DNA of 64,000 bases from Salinicola socius (GTDB taxonomy: Bacteria; Pseudomonadota; Gammaproteobacteria; Pseudomonadales; Halomonadaceae). Location of the stretch: contig NZ_MSDO01000004.1 of the NCBI RefSeq assembly GCF_001937195.1, forward strand, positions 124,001 to 188,000, read 5' to 3'. The position numbers and the translations under genes were made by a program. Under the pieces are notes generated by a model, which did no database searches, had not been told where the DNA came from, and saw only the letters and a list, made by a program, of their open reading frames with translations. Shown here piece by piece: positions 47,062 through 56,401 of the stretch; position 1 is the stretch's first letter; every line of letters begins with the position of its first letter.

Positions 47062-48355
47062 CCTGCGGATACGGTTGCTGAGCCGGCTGGCGCTGGTCGC
47101 GGTCTTCATCATGGGAGTGACCTGGTTCCTTCATGGCATGTTGCTGACGAACTTGGCCCGAGACTTTCTGGCCGGCCGTCTGCAGCAGGAAGCCGAGTAC
47201 ATCATTTCCCGCCTGGCGCTGGGCGACATGCCGCTGGCACCGGTCGAGCGGGACGTGTGGCCCGACACTTCCGTTTTTCACCATGTCTATCTGGTACGTC
47301 GCGGGGGGCAGGTGTTCGTCTCGCCTTCCGAGGGGGTCCGTGAACTGGAGAGCTTCCTGAAGGGGCCGGACCGCCAGGTTCTGGATATCGAGTGGCAGGG
47401 ACACCCTTTCCTGGCTTGGCGCGAGCAGGCGGAAATCCGAGACGAAATGGTCACCGTGCTGGTCGGGGAGGACTTCGCTCAGGTCGACCGAGGGCTTGCA
47501 CGTCTGCATCTTTGGATCGGCGCCACGGCGGCATTGATCTCGCTGCTGTTGCTGCTGCTGAGCTGGGTCGTCGTACAGCGTGCGCTTCGGCCGCTGGCTG
47601 GGCTCAAGCGCCAGCTCTGGGCCCTGCGCCGGGGCGAGCGCGATTGCCTCGATGTCTCCACGGTCTCCGAGCTGGAGGATGTCGTCGCCCAGATCAACGA
47701 GTTCGTCGATGAGCAGCGCTTTCGTCAGCTACGTTCCCGGCAATCGCTGGCCAACCTGTCGCATGCCATCAAGACGCCGCTGGCCGCCATCATTCAGGCG
47801 CTGGGCCAGCGTAAACCACTGACCGACAAGCGTCGCGAGCAGATTCTGCATCGTCTTTACGTCATCGACGAGAAGCTGACCGAAGCGCTGCGGCGCTCGC
47901 GTATCGCGGGCCAGGCTACCGGGCAGCGCCGTCTGAGCGAGGATGATGTCGATACGATGCTGGGCATGATGGCAACGCTCTATCCCGACATCGACTATCG
48001 CTTCCTGCCGGATCGATTGGCGCTGACCCGACTCCCGCTCGAGCGTCACGATGCGATGGAAGTGCTGGGGATCGTGCTCGACAACGGCGGCAAGTGGGCC
48101 GCGCGTTCGGTGACGGTCGACTGTGTCTCGGCCTATCGGCTCGTCGTCGAGGACGATGGACCGGGGGTACCGGAAGGGCAGCGACACCGGCTGGGAGAGC
48201 GAGGCTGGCGTCTCGACGAACAGCGCCCCGGGCACGGTCTGGGGCTATCCATCCTGCGTCAACTGGTCGAACGCTATCGCGGCGATGTGCACTTCGGGCA
48301 AGCGAGCGGCGGCGGGCTAAGGATCGAGCTGATCCTGCCGTCGGGCGATTCGTGA
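47042..48355 (+). CDS. Sensor histidine kinase, linked to copper resistance
   Basis: 437 residues from ATG 47042, overlapping the regulator gene by 20 bases; a GTG at 47024 is possible. Helix 1 (~15-37) and helix 2 (~158-182) enclose a periplasmic sensor of ~120 residues. A HAMP-like segment leads to phospho-acceptor H241 in 'LSHAIKTPLAAI', N348 in the N-box 'VLDNGGKWAA', and the ATP-lid boxes 'DDGPGVPEG' and 'GHGLGLSIL'. The H-box resembles PhoQ. The signal is inferred to be copper from the following genes only. Confidence 0.88.
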   Translation: MPFASRSLRIRLLSRLALVAVFIMGVTWFLHGMLLTNLARDFLAGRLQQEAEYIISRLALGDMPLAPVERDVWPDTSVFHHVYLVRRGGQVFVSPSEGVRELESFLKGPDRQVLDIEWQGHPFLAWREQAEIRDEMVTVLVGEDFAQVDRGLARLHLWIGATAALISLLLLLLSWVVVQRALRPLAGLKRQLWALRRGERDCLDVSTVSELEDVVAQINEFVDEQRFRQLRSRQSLANLSHAIKTPLAAIIQALGQRKPLTDKRREQILHRLYVIDEKLTEALRRSRIAGQATGQRRLSEDDVDTMLGMMATLYPDIDYRFLPDRLALTRLPLERHDAMEVLGIVLDNGGKWAARSVTVDCVSAYRLVVEDDGPGVPEGQRHRLGERGWRLDEQRPGHGLGLSILRQLVERYRGDVHFGQASGGGLRIELILPSGDS

Positions 48356-48362
48356 CCGTTTC

Positions 48363-48380
48363 TCAGCTTGGTGTCAGCTT
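48363..48380 (+). promoter_or_regulatory. Direct repeat, candidate response-regulator site before copA
   Basis: TCAGCTT-GGTG-TCAGCTT repeats seven bases with an 11-base period, 47 bases before the copA start. It shares TCAG-N7-TCAG with the site upstream of the regulator gene. Confidence 0.6.
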
Positions 48381-48426
48381 CGGGGGTTAAGGTCTGCGAC
48401 TACCGCTGTATGTCGGAGAGCCTGAA

Positions 48427-50322
48427 ATGAATGAATTCTGTCCTCGGCGTCGAACGCTGATACGCGCGCTGGGTGCACTCGGCGTGCTGGGCGGCTGGAA
48501 TGCCTTGATGCCGCCGGCCGCCTTCGCGGCAGCGGGGAGCCGCTCGGCAACCCCCGGCCACATCGGGCGTCTGCAGAAAGGCCCTCCCCGAAACGTGACC
48601 TTCGATGCACACGTGCGTACCGATCGCTTCCATGTCGCCGGTCGTGGCGGCGCGGCGTACAGCGTCAACGACAGCGTGCCGTCGCCGCTCATCGAGTTGT
48701 GGGAAGGGCAAACCGCGCGTCTGCGCGTTCACAACCACCTGGATGTCCCCACGTCCCTGCACTGGCACGGCCTCCTGCTTCCCTTCACGATGGATGGCGT
48801 TCCCGGCGTCTCGTTCCCCGGTGTTTCTCCGGGCGAGACGTTCGAGGCCTATTTTCCGGTGCGCCAGAGCGGCACCTACTGGTATCACAGCCATTCGGGC
48901 GTGCAGGAACAGAAAGGCCTGACGGGACCGCTCGTCGTGCATTCCGCCGAACCGGATCCACATCCGGTGGCGTGTGATTTCGTCGTCATGCTCAACGACT
49001 GGACCTTCGACGATCCTCATCGGATCATGACCAAGCTCAAGGCACAGAGCGATTACTACAACCTCGACGAGCGGACCGTCGGTGATTTCTTCGAGGAAGT
49101 GGAGGCCAAGGGCTGGTCAGCGACGCTGCAGGAGCGCCGGATGTGGGGCGACATGCGCATGAGCCCGCGGGATATCGCCGATATCTCCGGGCTCACCTAC
49201 GACTACCTGCTCAACGGTCACCATTCGGCCACGCCATGGGAAGGGCTCTTCGCGCCGGGGGAGCGGGTTCGGCTGCGGTTCATCAACGCTTCCGCCATGA
49301 CCTATTTCAACGTCCGGATTCCAGGGTTGGCCATGACAGTGGTGGCCGCCGACGGACAACCGGTCGAGCCGGTCGAGATCGACGAATTCCAGATCGGCGT
49401 GGCCGAAACCTTCGACGTGATAGTGGCGCCGGAGGCCCGCCCCTACACGCTGATGTGCGAAAGCATGGATCGAACGGGATTCGCACTCGGCAGCCTGACA
49501 CCAAGTCTTGGCGAATTCGCGCCGGTGCCGTCGTTGCGCAAGCCGCCTCGTCGAACCATGGCCGACATGAGCATGGGAGCGATGGCCGGTATGGACACGG
49601 GTTCCATGGCTCGCATGAGCGGCACTCAGGGGGCGGACATGACGATGGGGGCGAGCGATATGGGCCAAATGCACGATGGTGGCATGGTCGACCACAGGGT
49701 GCCTCATGGCGCGTGGGATGCCGGCATCGGCATGAAGGAAGGCGCCATGGACGATGACGCCATGCAAGGAGGCTCCATGGCGGCCCCGATGGGGCACCAA
49801 AGCCACGGCGAGCGGAGCCAGGGGATGATGCACGCGGCCATGCGCGACCGGCTCGACGAGCCCGGCCTAGGTCTCGAGAATGTCGATCACCGTGTACTGC
49901 GCTACACACAGCTCAGACGCCCCGTGGCGATCGAGGATCAGCGGTCGCCGACCCGTACCGTGACCTTGCATCTTACCGGCAACATGGAGCGCTACATGTG
50001 GTCGTTCGATGGCAAGGCCTACAGCGAATCCGGGCCTATCGACTTCCACTATGGCGAGCGATTGCGGTTGGTGTTGATCAACAACACCATGATGGAGCAT
50101 CCGATCCACCTGCATGGCATGTTCATGGCACTCGAGAACGGACAAGGTGCACACCTGCCGCTCAAGCACACCATCAGCGTGCGACCGGCGGCGCGGGTAT
50201 CGCTGCTGGTGACCGCCGACGAGCCGGGACGCTGGGCCTTCCACTGCCACCTGCTTTACCACATGGAGATGGGCATGTTTCGGGTCGTTCGCGTCCTGGA
50301 CAAGGAGCACGCGCATGAATAA
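48427..50322 (+). CDS. copA: Copper-resistance multicopper oxidase CopA
   Basis: 631 residues. The N-terminus 'PRRRTLIRALGALGVLGG' is a Tat-type signal for export of the folded enzyme. Copper ligands appear in order as 'LHWHGL', 'YWYHSHSG', 'EHPIHLHGMF' and 'FHCHLLYHMEMGMF', so type 1, 2 and 3 sites are complete. Between ~375 and ~475 lies a Met/His-rich segment with many MxxM and MSMGAM patterns that should hold extra Cu(I). It oxidises Cu(I) in the periplasm. The stop overlaps copB, and a two-component system lies just upstream. Confidence 0.95.
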   Translation: MNEFCPRRRTLIRALGALGVLGGWNALMPPAAFAAAGSRSATPGHIGRLQKGPPRNVTFDAHVRTDRFHVAGRGGAAYSVNDSVPSPLIELWEGQTARLRVHNHLDVPTSLHWHGLLLPFTMDGVPGVSFPGVSPGETFEAYFPVRQSGTYWYHSHSGVQEQKGLTGPLVVHSAEPDPHPVACDFVVMLNDWTFDDPHRIMTKLKAQSDYYNLDERTVGDFFEEVEAKGWSATLQERRMWGDMRMSPRDIADISGLTYDYLLNGHHSATPWEGLFAPGERVRLRFINASAMTYFNVRIPGLAMTVVAADGQPVEPVEIDEFQIGVAETFDVIVAPEARPYTLMCESMDRTGFALGSLTPSLGEFAPVPSLRKPPRRTMADMSMGAMAGMDTGSMARMSGTQGADMTMGASDMGQMHDGGMVDHRVPHGAWDAGIGMKEGAMDDDAMQGGSMAAPMGHQSHGERSQGMMHAAMRDRLDEPGLGLENVDHRVLRYTQLRRPVAIEDQRSPTRTVTLHLTGNMERYMWSFDGKAYSESGPIDFHYGERLRLVLINNTMMEHPIHLHGMFMALENGQGAHLPLKHTISVRPAARVSLLVTADEPGRWAFHCHLLYHMEMGMFRVVRVLDKEHAHE

Positions 50323-51115
50323 CTCTCAATGCGCGCTCCAACCCCTATTGCTGGCCGCCATGATTTTGATGCCCGTCTCGGCGCAGGCGACCCCGCCCGG
50401 CAAGGCGTCTCTGGAGTCGGTCGTGCCGGCGGATCCCGACGCGCACAGCGGGGCGCCGGCCAGCTGGGCGCGGCCGGTTGTGGACGATGCCAACTACGCC
50501 AACTTCACTCTGGATCGACTGGAGTATCGTGGCTACGACGGTGGCGAAGGCTATCTATGGGAGGCCGAAGGCTGGTACGGCAACGATCGCGACAAGTTCT
50601 GGTGGAAGACCGAAGGGGAGGGTGACTGGCGCACCGGGCAGACGGAGAGTGCCGAATTCCAAGGCCTCTACGACCGCATGCTGGACGATTTCTGGGATCT
50701 ACAGGTGGGCTTGCGGCATGATGCCGACCCCCATCCCTCGCGCACCTACGGGGTTATTGGCCTTCAGGGGCTCGCGCCCTACGGCATCGACACCGAGGCG
50801 TCGCTGTTCGTCAGCGAGCGCGGCGATACCAGCGCGCGGCTCGAGTTCGAGCATGAGTGGCTGCTCACGCAGCGGTGGATCCTTTCACCGCGCTTCGAGA
50901 TCAACGCCTCCGCGGATCGTGTAGCCGATTACGAGCTCGGCAAGGGCATCACCAGCACCGAGGCCGGATTGCGTCTGAGCTATGACGTGACCCGCCAATT
51001 CTCGCCCTATGTCGGGATGAGCTGGGAAAACGTCCATGGAGAAACGCGGGATATGCGGACGCGAGAAGAGGCTGACCGGCTCTCTCTGGTGGTCGGCCTG
51101 AGCGCTTGGTACTGA
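50315..51115 (+). CDS. copB: Copper-resistance outer-membrane protein CopB
   Basis: 266 residues with a signal peptide ending 'VSAQA' (about residue 25). The mature part is the CopB beta-barrel: 'LDRLEYRGYDGGEGYLWEAE', 'WDLQVGLRHDADPHPSRTYG' and a C-terminal barrel strand ending in an aromatic residue. The N-terminal Met-rich stretch seen in the Pseudomonas protein is absent. It overlaps copA by 8 bases, forming the cop operon, and is thought to limit or store copper at the outer membrane. Confidence 0.93.
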   Translation: MNNSQCALQPLLLAAMILMPVSAQATPPGKASLESVVPADPDAHSGAPASWARPVVDDANYANFTLDRLEYRGYDGGEGYLWEAEGWYGNDRDKFWWKTEGEGDWRTGQTESAEFQGLYDRMLDDFWDLQVGLRHDADPHPSRTYGVIGLQGLAPYGIDTEASLFVSERGDTSARLEFEHEWLLTQRWILSPRFEINASADRVADYELGKGITSTEAGLRLSYDVTRQFSPYVGMSWENVHGETRDMRTREEADRLSLVVGLSAWY

Positions 51116-51134
51116 GTGCTTGGTACTGAGTGCT
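51107..51134 (+). repeat. 14-bp tandem duplication at the copB stop codon
   Basis: TGGTACTGAGTGCT occurs twice with no spacer; the first copy contains the copB TGA. A further imperfect pair (GCGTGGGCTTTCAAGG / GCGTGGGCCTTCAG) follows at ~51141-51170. Such duplications suggest replication slippage. Confidence 0.8.
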
Positions 51135-51191
51135 TAAAGGCGTGGGCTTTCAAGGGCGTGGGCCTTCAGCGCCAGGAGTCGCCGATGGCAA

Positions 51192-51215
51192 GACACCCAG
51201 CCGTGGCTGGGTGTC
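51192..51215. terminator. Hairpin between copB and the aminotransferase gene
   Basis: GACACCCAGC-CGTG-GCTGGGTGTC is a perfect 10-bp stem between converging genes. It has no T-run on either side, so it may be a weak or Rho-assisted terminator. Confidence 0.55.
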
Positions 51216-51257
51216 TCGGGTCCGACCGGAGGACGTTCGGCCGACCTCCGCTCGGGT

Positions 51258-52448
51258 TCAGTCGACGACGGCGGCGATCGCCTTGGCCACGTAGGGCAGG
51301 TTCTCGCTGGTGAATCCGGCGACGTTGGCGCGGCCGGAACCCACCATATAGATGCTGAACTCGTCCCGCAGCCGCTTCACCTGGGCCGTGGATAGCCCGG
51401 TGTAGGAGAACATGCCGCGCTGCTCTGCCACATGGGCAAAACGCTGATCCAGTCCGTAGGGTTTGAGCGAGTCGACCAGGTCACGACGCAGCGTATTGAT
51501 GCGATCGCACATCTCGGTCAGTTCGCTTTTCCACAGTTGGGTCAGCTCCTCGGATTCGAGAATGTCGACCACGATCGCCGCCCCGTGCGAGGGAGGCGTG
51601 GAGTAGTTCTCGCGGGCGACGATCGCCATCTGCGAGCGCACGTTCTCCATCTGCTCCGCGGTCCTGGCAATCACGATCAGGCAGCCGGTCCGCTCGCGGT
51701 AGAGACCGAAGTTCTTCGAGCAGGAGCTGGTGATCAGCATCTCGTCGAGGTTCTCGGCCAGCAGGCGGGCACCGAAAGCGTCGACGTCCAGCCCGTCGCC
51801 GAAGCCCTGATAGGCGAAGTCGACCAGCGGCAACAGCTCGCGCTCCTGGACCACCGCCAGCACCTGGCGCCACTGGTCCTGATTGAGATCGAAGCCTGAC
51901 GGGTTGTGGCAGCACGCATGCAGCAGCACCACGTCACCGTGAGGGATCTGCTTGAGCGCGGCCAGCATGCCGTCGAAATCGAGGCGATTGTCGCCATCGA
52001 CGTACGGATAACGCTGAATCGGAATCTCGGCACCTTCGAAGATACCGATATGATTGGGCCAGGTCGGGTTGGAAAGCCACACGCTCTTGCCCGGCAGCTG
52101 GGTGCGGATGAAATCCGCGGCCAGACGCAGCGCACCGGTGCCGCCCGGTGACTGGGTGGCACTGGCGCGATTGGCGGCCAGCACCGGCGAGCCTGCCCCC
52201 AGCACCAGCGGCAGGATCGCCTTGCCGTAGCGCGGATCGCCATGAGAGCCGATGTAGCTCTTGGTCTGTTCGCTTTCCAGCAGGCGCGCCTCGGCTTGTT
52301 TCACGGCGCGCATGATCGGGGTATGGCCATTCGGATCCCGGTAGACGCCGACGCCAAGGTCGACCTTCTGCGGGTTGGCATCCTGATTGTAAGCTTCGAT
52401 CAGCCCGAGGATGGCGTCCCCGGGGACACGCTCGATCTTCTCAAACAT
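51258..52448 (-). CDS. tyrB: Aromatic amino acid aminotransferase
   Basis: 396 residues of the class I aspartate/aromatic aminotransferase family. The PLP lysine lies in '[17 protein letters not shown]', with '[15 protein letters not shown]' and '[12 protein letters not shown]' also conserved. It interconverts aromatic amino acids or aspartate with their keto acids. It is the second gene after phhB, as in the phhABC operon of Pseudomonas where the aminotransferase is PhhC, so phenylalanine/tyrosine breakdown is likely. phhA is not next to it. Confidence 0.92.
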   Translation of the reverse strand: MFEKIERVPGDAILGLIEAYNQDANPQKVDLGVGVYRDPNGHTPIMRAVKQAEARLLESEQTKSYIGSHGDPRYGKAILPLVLGAGSPVLAANRASATQSPGGTGALRLAADFIRTQLPGKSVWLSNPTWPNHIGIFEGAEIPIQRYPYVDGDNRLDFDGMLAALKQIPHGDVVLLHACCHNPSGFDLNQDQWRQVLAVVQERELLPLVDFAYQGFGDGLDVDAFGARLLAENLDEMLITSSCSKNFGLYRERTGCLIVIARTAEQMENVRSQMAIVARENYSTPPSHGAAIVVDILESEELTQLWKSELTEMCDRINTLRRDLVDSLKPYGLDQRFAHVAEQRGMFSYTGLSTAQVKRLRDEFSIYMVGSGRANVAGFTSENLPYVAKAIAAVVD

Positions 52449-52804
52449 CGGTCTTCTCCAGCATAGGAGTGCGCTACCTCGTCGGTTCTGGCGGCCATGA
52501 TGAAATCATTGCGATGCAGGCCCCTGATCTTGTGCGTCCACCAGGTCACTGTGGTCTTGCCCCATTCGGTGGTGAGCGCCGGATGATGGCCTTGCGACTC
52601 GGCAAGTTCACCCACCCGGTTGGTAAAGCTCAGAGCCTGCGCAAAATCGCGAAACGTGAAGCTTCGCTGCAACTGCATGATGCCATCGTGCTCCAGGATC
52701 TGCCACTGGGGCAGTTCCGGCAGCAACTTATCGATCTCTATCGGTGTCAACGTCGCTGCACCCGCGTCACAGGCGGTGCACGGCTGTTCGGCGAGCGTCG
52801 TCAT
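52400..52804 (-). CDS. phhB: Pterin-4a-carbinolamine dehydratase
   Basis: 134 residues from the ATG with AGGGAGA upstream. The family core is clear: '[20 protein letters not shown]', '[20 protein letters not shown]' and '[15 protein letters not shown]'. It regenerates the tetrahydropterin cofactor of phenylalanine hydroxylase. Relatives usually stop soon after the last motif at ~110-118 residues; here the frame runs ~25 residues further and overlaps the aminotransferase gene by 49 bases. The aminotransferase ribosome-binding site lies inside it. No phhA is present upstream. Confidence 0.9.
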   Translation of the reverse strand: MTTLAEQPCTACDAGAATLTPIEIDKLLPELPQWQILEHDGIMQLQRSFTFRDFAQALSFTNRVGELAESQGHHPALTTEWGKTTVTWWTHKIRGLHRNDFIMAARTDEVAHSYAGEDRCLRRSSVSPGTPSSG

Positions 52805-52870
52805 GGTCGAATCTCCCTGCGGGAACGGCAAGCGTCATGCGGCTTCGTCATGGGGAAGCCGCAAGAAATG

Positions 52871-53857
52871 TCATTCGAACCCGACGACGTCGTGCGGCAC
52901 GTAGGGCGCTTCCAGTTGTTCGACTTCGTCTGCCGTCAGCGCGATATCCAGCGCACCCAGCGCCTGATCCAGGTGGTGCGATTTGCTGGCGCCGACGATC
53001 GGTGCGGTGATGCCGGGTTTCTGCAGCACCCAGGCCAGCGCGATCTGGGCGGGCGAGACCTGGCGGGATTCGGCAACCTGCTGCAGCGCTTCGATGACCG
53101 CTGCGTCACGCTCGAGCCCCAGTTTCCAGTTGCGCATCTGCTCGTCGCTCCTGGCGCGAGTCGTGCTGCCTTCGCTGCCCACCGCCTTGCTGCCGGCGAG
53201 AATGCCGCGGCCCAACGGGCTCCAGGGGATCACGCCCACGCCCTGATCCAGGCACTGGGGGATCATCTCGCGTTCTTCCTCGCGATAGATCAGGTTGACC
53301 ATCGGCTGCATGGTCGCGAACTTCGTCCAGCCATTGCGCTCGGCAACGTGCTGCGCCTTGGCGAATTGCCAGGCATGCATGCTGGAAGCGCCGATGTAGC
53401 GTGCCTTGCCGGCTTTGACCACTTCGTGGAGCGCTTCCATGGTCTCTTCGATCGGCGTGTCGTAATCCCAGCGGTGGGTCTGGTACAGATCGACGTAATC
53501 CATGCCCAGTCGCTCCAGCGACGCGTCGATGGCGTGGTGGATGTGCTTGCGCGACAAGCCGCGCTCGTTGGGAGACTTGTTGCCGGTGGGGTTGTAGACC
53601 TTGGTCGCCAGCACCACCTCTTCCCGGCGTGCGAAGTCCTTGAGCGCCTTGCCGACGACACGCTCCGATTCGCCATCGGAATACATGTCGGCGGTGTCGA
53701 AAAAGTTGATCCCGGCATCCAGTGCCTGCTGGATGAAAGGGCGGCTCCCGGCATCGTCCAGCACCCAGTCGCGCCACTGTGGCGTGCCGTAGGTCATGGT
53801 GCCGAGACAGAGTGGAGAAACCTTGAGGCCGGTACGGCCGAGACGACGATATTCCAT
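52871..53857 (-). CDS. Aldo/keto reductase, YajO-like
   Basis: 328 residues, aligning along its whole length with E. coli YajO as I recall it: 'GINFFDTADMYSDGESERVV', 'FARREEVVLATKVYNPTG', 'MDYVDLYQTHRWDYDTPIEE' and the C-terminal 'PHDVVGF'. The Asp-Tyr-Lys-His tetrad is complete. YajO has been linked to xylose reduction and to a step toward thiamine-related metabolites. It is divergent from the condensin-like operon. The frame stays open for a further ~600 codons upstream, but that part is antisense to the condensin genes. Confidence 0.88.
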   Translation of the reverse strand: MEYRRLGRTGLKVSPLCLGTMTYGTPQWRDWVLDDAGSRPFIQQALDAGINFFDTADMYSDGESERVVGKALKDFARREEVVLATKVYNPTGNKSPNERGLSRKHIHHAIDASLERLGMDYVDLYQTHRWDYDTPIEETMEALHEVVKAGKARYIGASSMHAWQFAKAQHVAERNGWTKFATMQPMVNLIYREEEREMIPQCLDQGVGVIPWSPLGRGILAGSKAVGSEGSTTRARSDEQMRNWKLGLERDAAVIEALQQVAESRQVSPAQIALAWVLQKPGITAPIVGASKSHHLDQALGALDIALTADEVEQLEAPYVPHDVVGFE

Positions 53858-53971
53858 GATGTGCTCCCGATGAATTCCGAGTGAAGGGACTTCCACACCA
53901 TAGCAGGCATCGACGACACCGTGACGTGACGAGATCGTTACGCGGATCGTCATGACCCGACCGGCCATCCT

Positions 53972-53980
53972 TGGCATAAT
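53972..53980 (+). promoter_or_regulatory. Possible extended -10 promoter of the condensin-like operon
   Basis: TGGCATAAT fits the extended -10 form TGnTATAAT with one mismatch and lies 40 bases before the first gene's ATG in the 162-base gap between divergent genes. No convincing -35 box was found. Confidence 0.4.
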
Positions 53981-54019
53981 GCTGCGCTTTCTCTTCGTTG
54001 TTCCCCGTCTGGAGTCGAC

Positions 54020-55480
54020 ATGACCGCCTGGAACAAGCTGCTGGTCGCGACGTCGCGGCTGCTGGATCTGCATGACAGCGCCCACGAGCCGGGTTCGCCC
54101 TTCGTTCAGGTAACGCAGGAGCAGCGCCGCGGCCTGCGTGACGGCTACTGGCTCGATCTGGGCTGCCTGCTGCTCGATTATCTGCTGGAGGTCGATTTCG
54201 CCACCAACAGCGCGTTCGTTACCCAGCGTCGCTGTCTTTCGCACCTGCGCGGGGACTATCCCGACCTCCCGGCCGATGATCTGAGCTTCGTCATCAACCT
54301 GCTCGCGACACCCAGCGAAATTCACTATCGCGAATGGCGGGCGAGTCCCGGCGACGCGGGGGAACCCGATGGCGACGAAACGTCGCCGGGCGTGCGCAGC
54401 GGGCGCAGCGGGCGCAGTACCAAGCGCACGGCGCTGATCGAGAAGCAGGGCCAGACCGGCCAGGTGCGCCTCACCCCGAGCGGTCGCCAGGCGGTGACGC
54501 TGGCGAGCCAGGTCGAGGACCTGCTCTATTCCGAATACGATGCGGCCAAGGTCATCGCGGCGCTTTCCCGCGGCGATTACGCCCGCGTGCCGGATATCAC
54601 CCAGCAGATCCTGATGGCGATCCGCGCGTTGACCCAGGAGCTGCGACGAGTCCGCGAGAACCCGACCCACGAAGGCAAGCTGGCCGCGCTGCTGGATAAC
54701 GAGCGCCACTACCACAACGCCCTGAGCACCATTCAGGGCACCCTGCTGAGCGCGCGTTCGCAGCTCTCGACACCGGCGCTGATCGCCAACTTCGATAGCT
54801 GGGCCGAGCGGCAGGAAGAGGAGTGGGATCTGCGCATGCTCTCCGCCACCATCGGGCGCGTGTTGAACGCCATCGAGAACCTGTCGCGGCGACTCTCCGA
54901 GCTGCTGTCGGACATCGCCGAAGGCCGAATCCAGTCGATGGGGGTGATCGACTTCGCCGGGCTGGCGCATCGGTTGCTCATCACCCCGCCGCCCGGACGT
55001 CTGCAGGACGCGGTGGTCGCGCGGATGATGCCGCTGGGCTCTCGCGTGGCGATGCCGCGCGTCGAGACGCTGCTGCCGCTGGTGGAGACCCGGCGTGCCG
55101 AGCGCAGCGGTGCGGCGCTGGTGTTCGACGAGGCCAGCGACAGGCCCAACGCCGATCCGTTGCTGGCGCGCTATCTCAAGGCGCGCGGCCCGGCCCTTCG
55201 CCAGCGACTGCGCCAGGCGCCGCTGTCGTTGCCCGATGCGCTCAGCGAAGGCTGGCACCACTTCGAGGCGGGTTCGGACGGGGCGAGCGCCGAGACCCTG
55301 GACTGCCTGCCCCAGCTTCTCAACACCTTCGTCGATACCCAACTGCTCGACGACCACCTGAGCGTCGGCATCGACGACACCCCATTCGTGATCGAGTTGC
55401 CCGATGGACGTTGCATCGAGGGCGCCGTCACGCCGTCGCTGCGCCTGCGTGAGACGGCAACAGAAGAACAGGAAGTCTGA
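54020..55480 (+). CDS. MukF/MksF-like kleisin subunit of a condensin-type complex
   Basis: 486 residues, against ~440 for MukF. The N-terminal ~170 residues look like winged-helix modules, ending 'GQVRLTPSGRQAVTLASQVE', comparable to 'YRLTPLG' in MukF. A helical middle (~175-320) has coiled-coil character, and the C-terminal third is a second globular part. Residues ~115-140 are a disordered Gly/Ser/Arg insert. In MukBEF and MksBEF the kleisin bridges the SMC heads. Assignment rests on the F-E-B gene order, architecture and the SMC-like third gene, not on a strong motif. Start 54020 follows TGGAG. Confidence 0.7.
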   Translation: MTAWNKLLVATSRLLDLHDSAHEPGSPFVQVTQEQRRGLRDGYWLDLGCLLLDYLLEVDFATNSAFVTQRRCLSHLRGDYPDLPADDLSFVINLLATPSEIHYREWRASPGDAGEPDGDETSPGVRSGRSGRSTKRTALIEKQGQTGQVRLTPSGRQAVTLASQVEDLLYSEYDAAKVIAALSRGDYARVPDITQQILMAIRALTQELRRVRENPTHEGKLAALLDNERHYHNALSTIQGTLLSARSQLSTPALIANFDSWAERQEEEWDLRMLSATIGRVLNAIENLSRRLSELLSDIAEGRIQSMGVIDFAGLAHRLLITPPPGRLQDAVVARMMPLGSRVAMPRVETLLPLVETRRAERSGAALVFDEASDRPNADPLLARYLKARGPALRQRLRQAPLSLPDALSEGWHHFEAGSDGASAETLDCLPQLLNTFVDTQLLDDHLSVGIDDTPFVIELPDGRCIEGAVTPSLRLRETATEEQEV

Positions 55481-55483
55481 TTT

Positions 55484-56401
55484 ATGAACATGATGGAAAT
55501 GGGCGAAGTCGTCGCCTACCTGCTGCGCTACCGCACCGCCGAACGTGTCCCCAGTGGCGGTCGCAAACGCCGCTCGGCGAGAGAAGGACAGCTCTCCGAG
55601 CGTGACGTCTGCGCACTGATCGACGACGCCCAGGAGAGCGAGCGCGAGGCGCTGCGAGACTTCCTCGCCGGGCAAGGGCTGCGCCTCAAGGCCTTCGAGT
55701 CCGGCGACTATCCCGGCATCGCGCCGGGATCTCGCTTCTTCGCGCTACTGCCGGATCCTGAGCTCGAACAGCCGCCGCTCTACACCCGCGAGCCGGTGTT
55801 CGAGGCGCTCAAGCTGCGCCAGGAGAGTCGGGCCGAACTGGCGCTGTGGTATCTGCAACTGTGGCTGTTGCTGCACACGCTGATCTACACCCGGCTGAAC
55901 CGGGCGCTGTCCGATGTCAGTCGCTACCAGGAGGCCACGTTCGCCACCCGCGAACTGGTCGAGCTGGTGCGGGAACAGCTGGAAACGCTGCGTGGCCTGG
56001 GCGACCGCGCGCCTCAGAATAGCCGCGTGCTGCTCGATGAGCGGGGCGAGGACATTCCCCGCCGAGTCAAGGCGTTCATCGACCTACTGATGCGTGCCGG
56101 CCATCTCGAGGCCGTCCGCGAGGCCGCCGACGAGGATGTCTGGCAGCAGACCCTGCTGGGGGCGCTGGAAGCCGAGCAGATCGGGGTCAACCATCTGACG
56201 CATCTGATCGAACTGACCGCCGGCGAATCCGAAACTAGCCTGGACGAGGCGGGCGAGATTGCCGTGGCGGCGGACGATGTCGCGGAAGGCAGCGATGCCG
56301 CCGGCGAGGACGATCCGGACGTCGCCGACATGTTCGACACCTCGACGGACGAGAACACCGACCGACCGACGACCCAGAATGCCGAGGGGGATCGCCGGTG
56401 A
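55484..56401 (+). CDS. MukE/MksE-like (KITE) subunit of a condensin-type complex
   Basis: 305 residues, longer than MukE (~234). The first ~235 residues are helical with winged-helix-like segments ('LSERDVCALIDDAQESEREA', 'DIPRRVKAFIDLLMRAGHL'); the last ~65 form a strongly acidic, disordered tail. KITE proteins bind the kleisin and DNA. The gene starts 4 bases after the kleisin gene and its stop overlaps the SMC gene's GTG start (GTGA). A JetB (DUF4194-like) Wadjet subunit is the alternative; context decides for a MukE/MksE-like role without a nuclease. Confidence 0.65.
   Translation: MNMMEMGEVVAYLLRYRTAERVPSGGRKRRSAREGQLSERDVCALIDDAQESEREALRDFLAGQGLRLKAFESGDYPGIAPGSRFFALLPDPELEQPPLYTREPVFEALKLRQESRAELALWYLQLWLLLHTLIYTRLNRALSDVSRYQEATFATRELVELVREQLETLRGLGDRAPQNSRVLLDERGEDIPRRVKAFIDLLMRAGHLEAVREAADEDVWQQTLLGALEAEQIGVNHLTHLIELTAGESETSLDEAGEIAVAADDVAEGSDAAGEDDPDVADMFDTSTDENTDRPTTQNAEGDRR

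Noticed and set aside
53858-55675. N-terminal extension of the YajO-like reductase by about 600 residues
   Set aside because: It is antisense to the condensin genes; the reductase family N-terminus begins exactly at the ATG at 53857.
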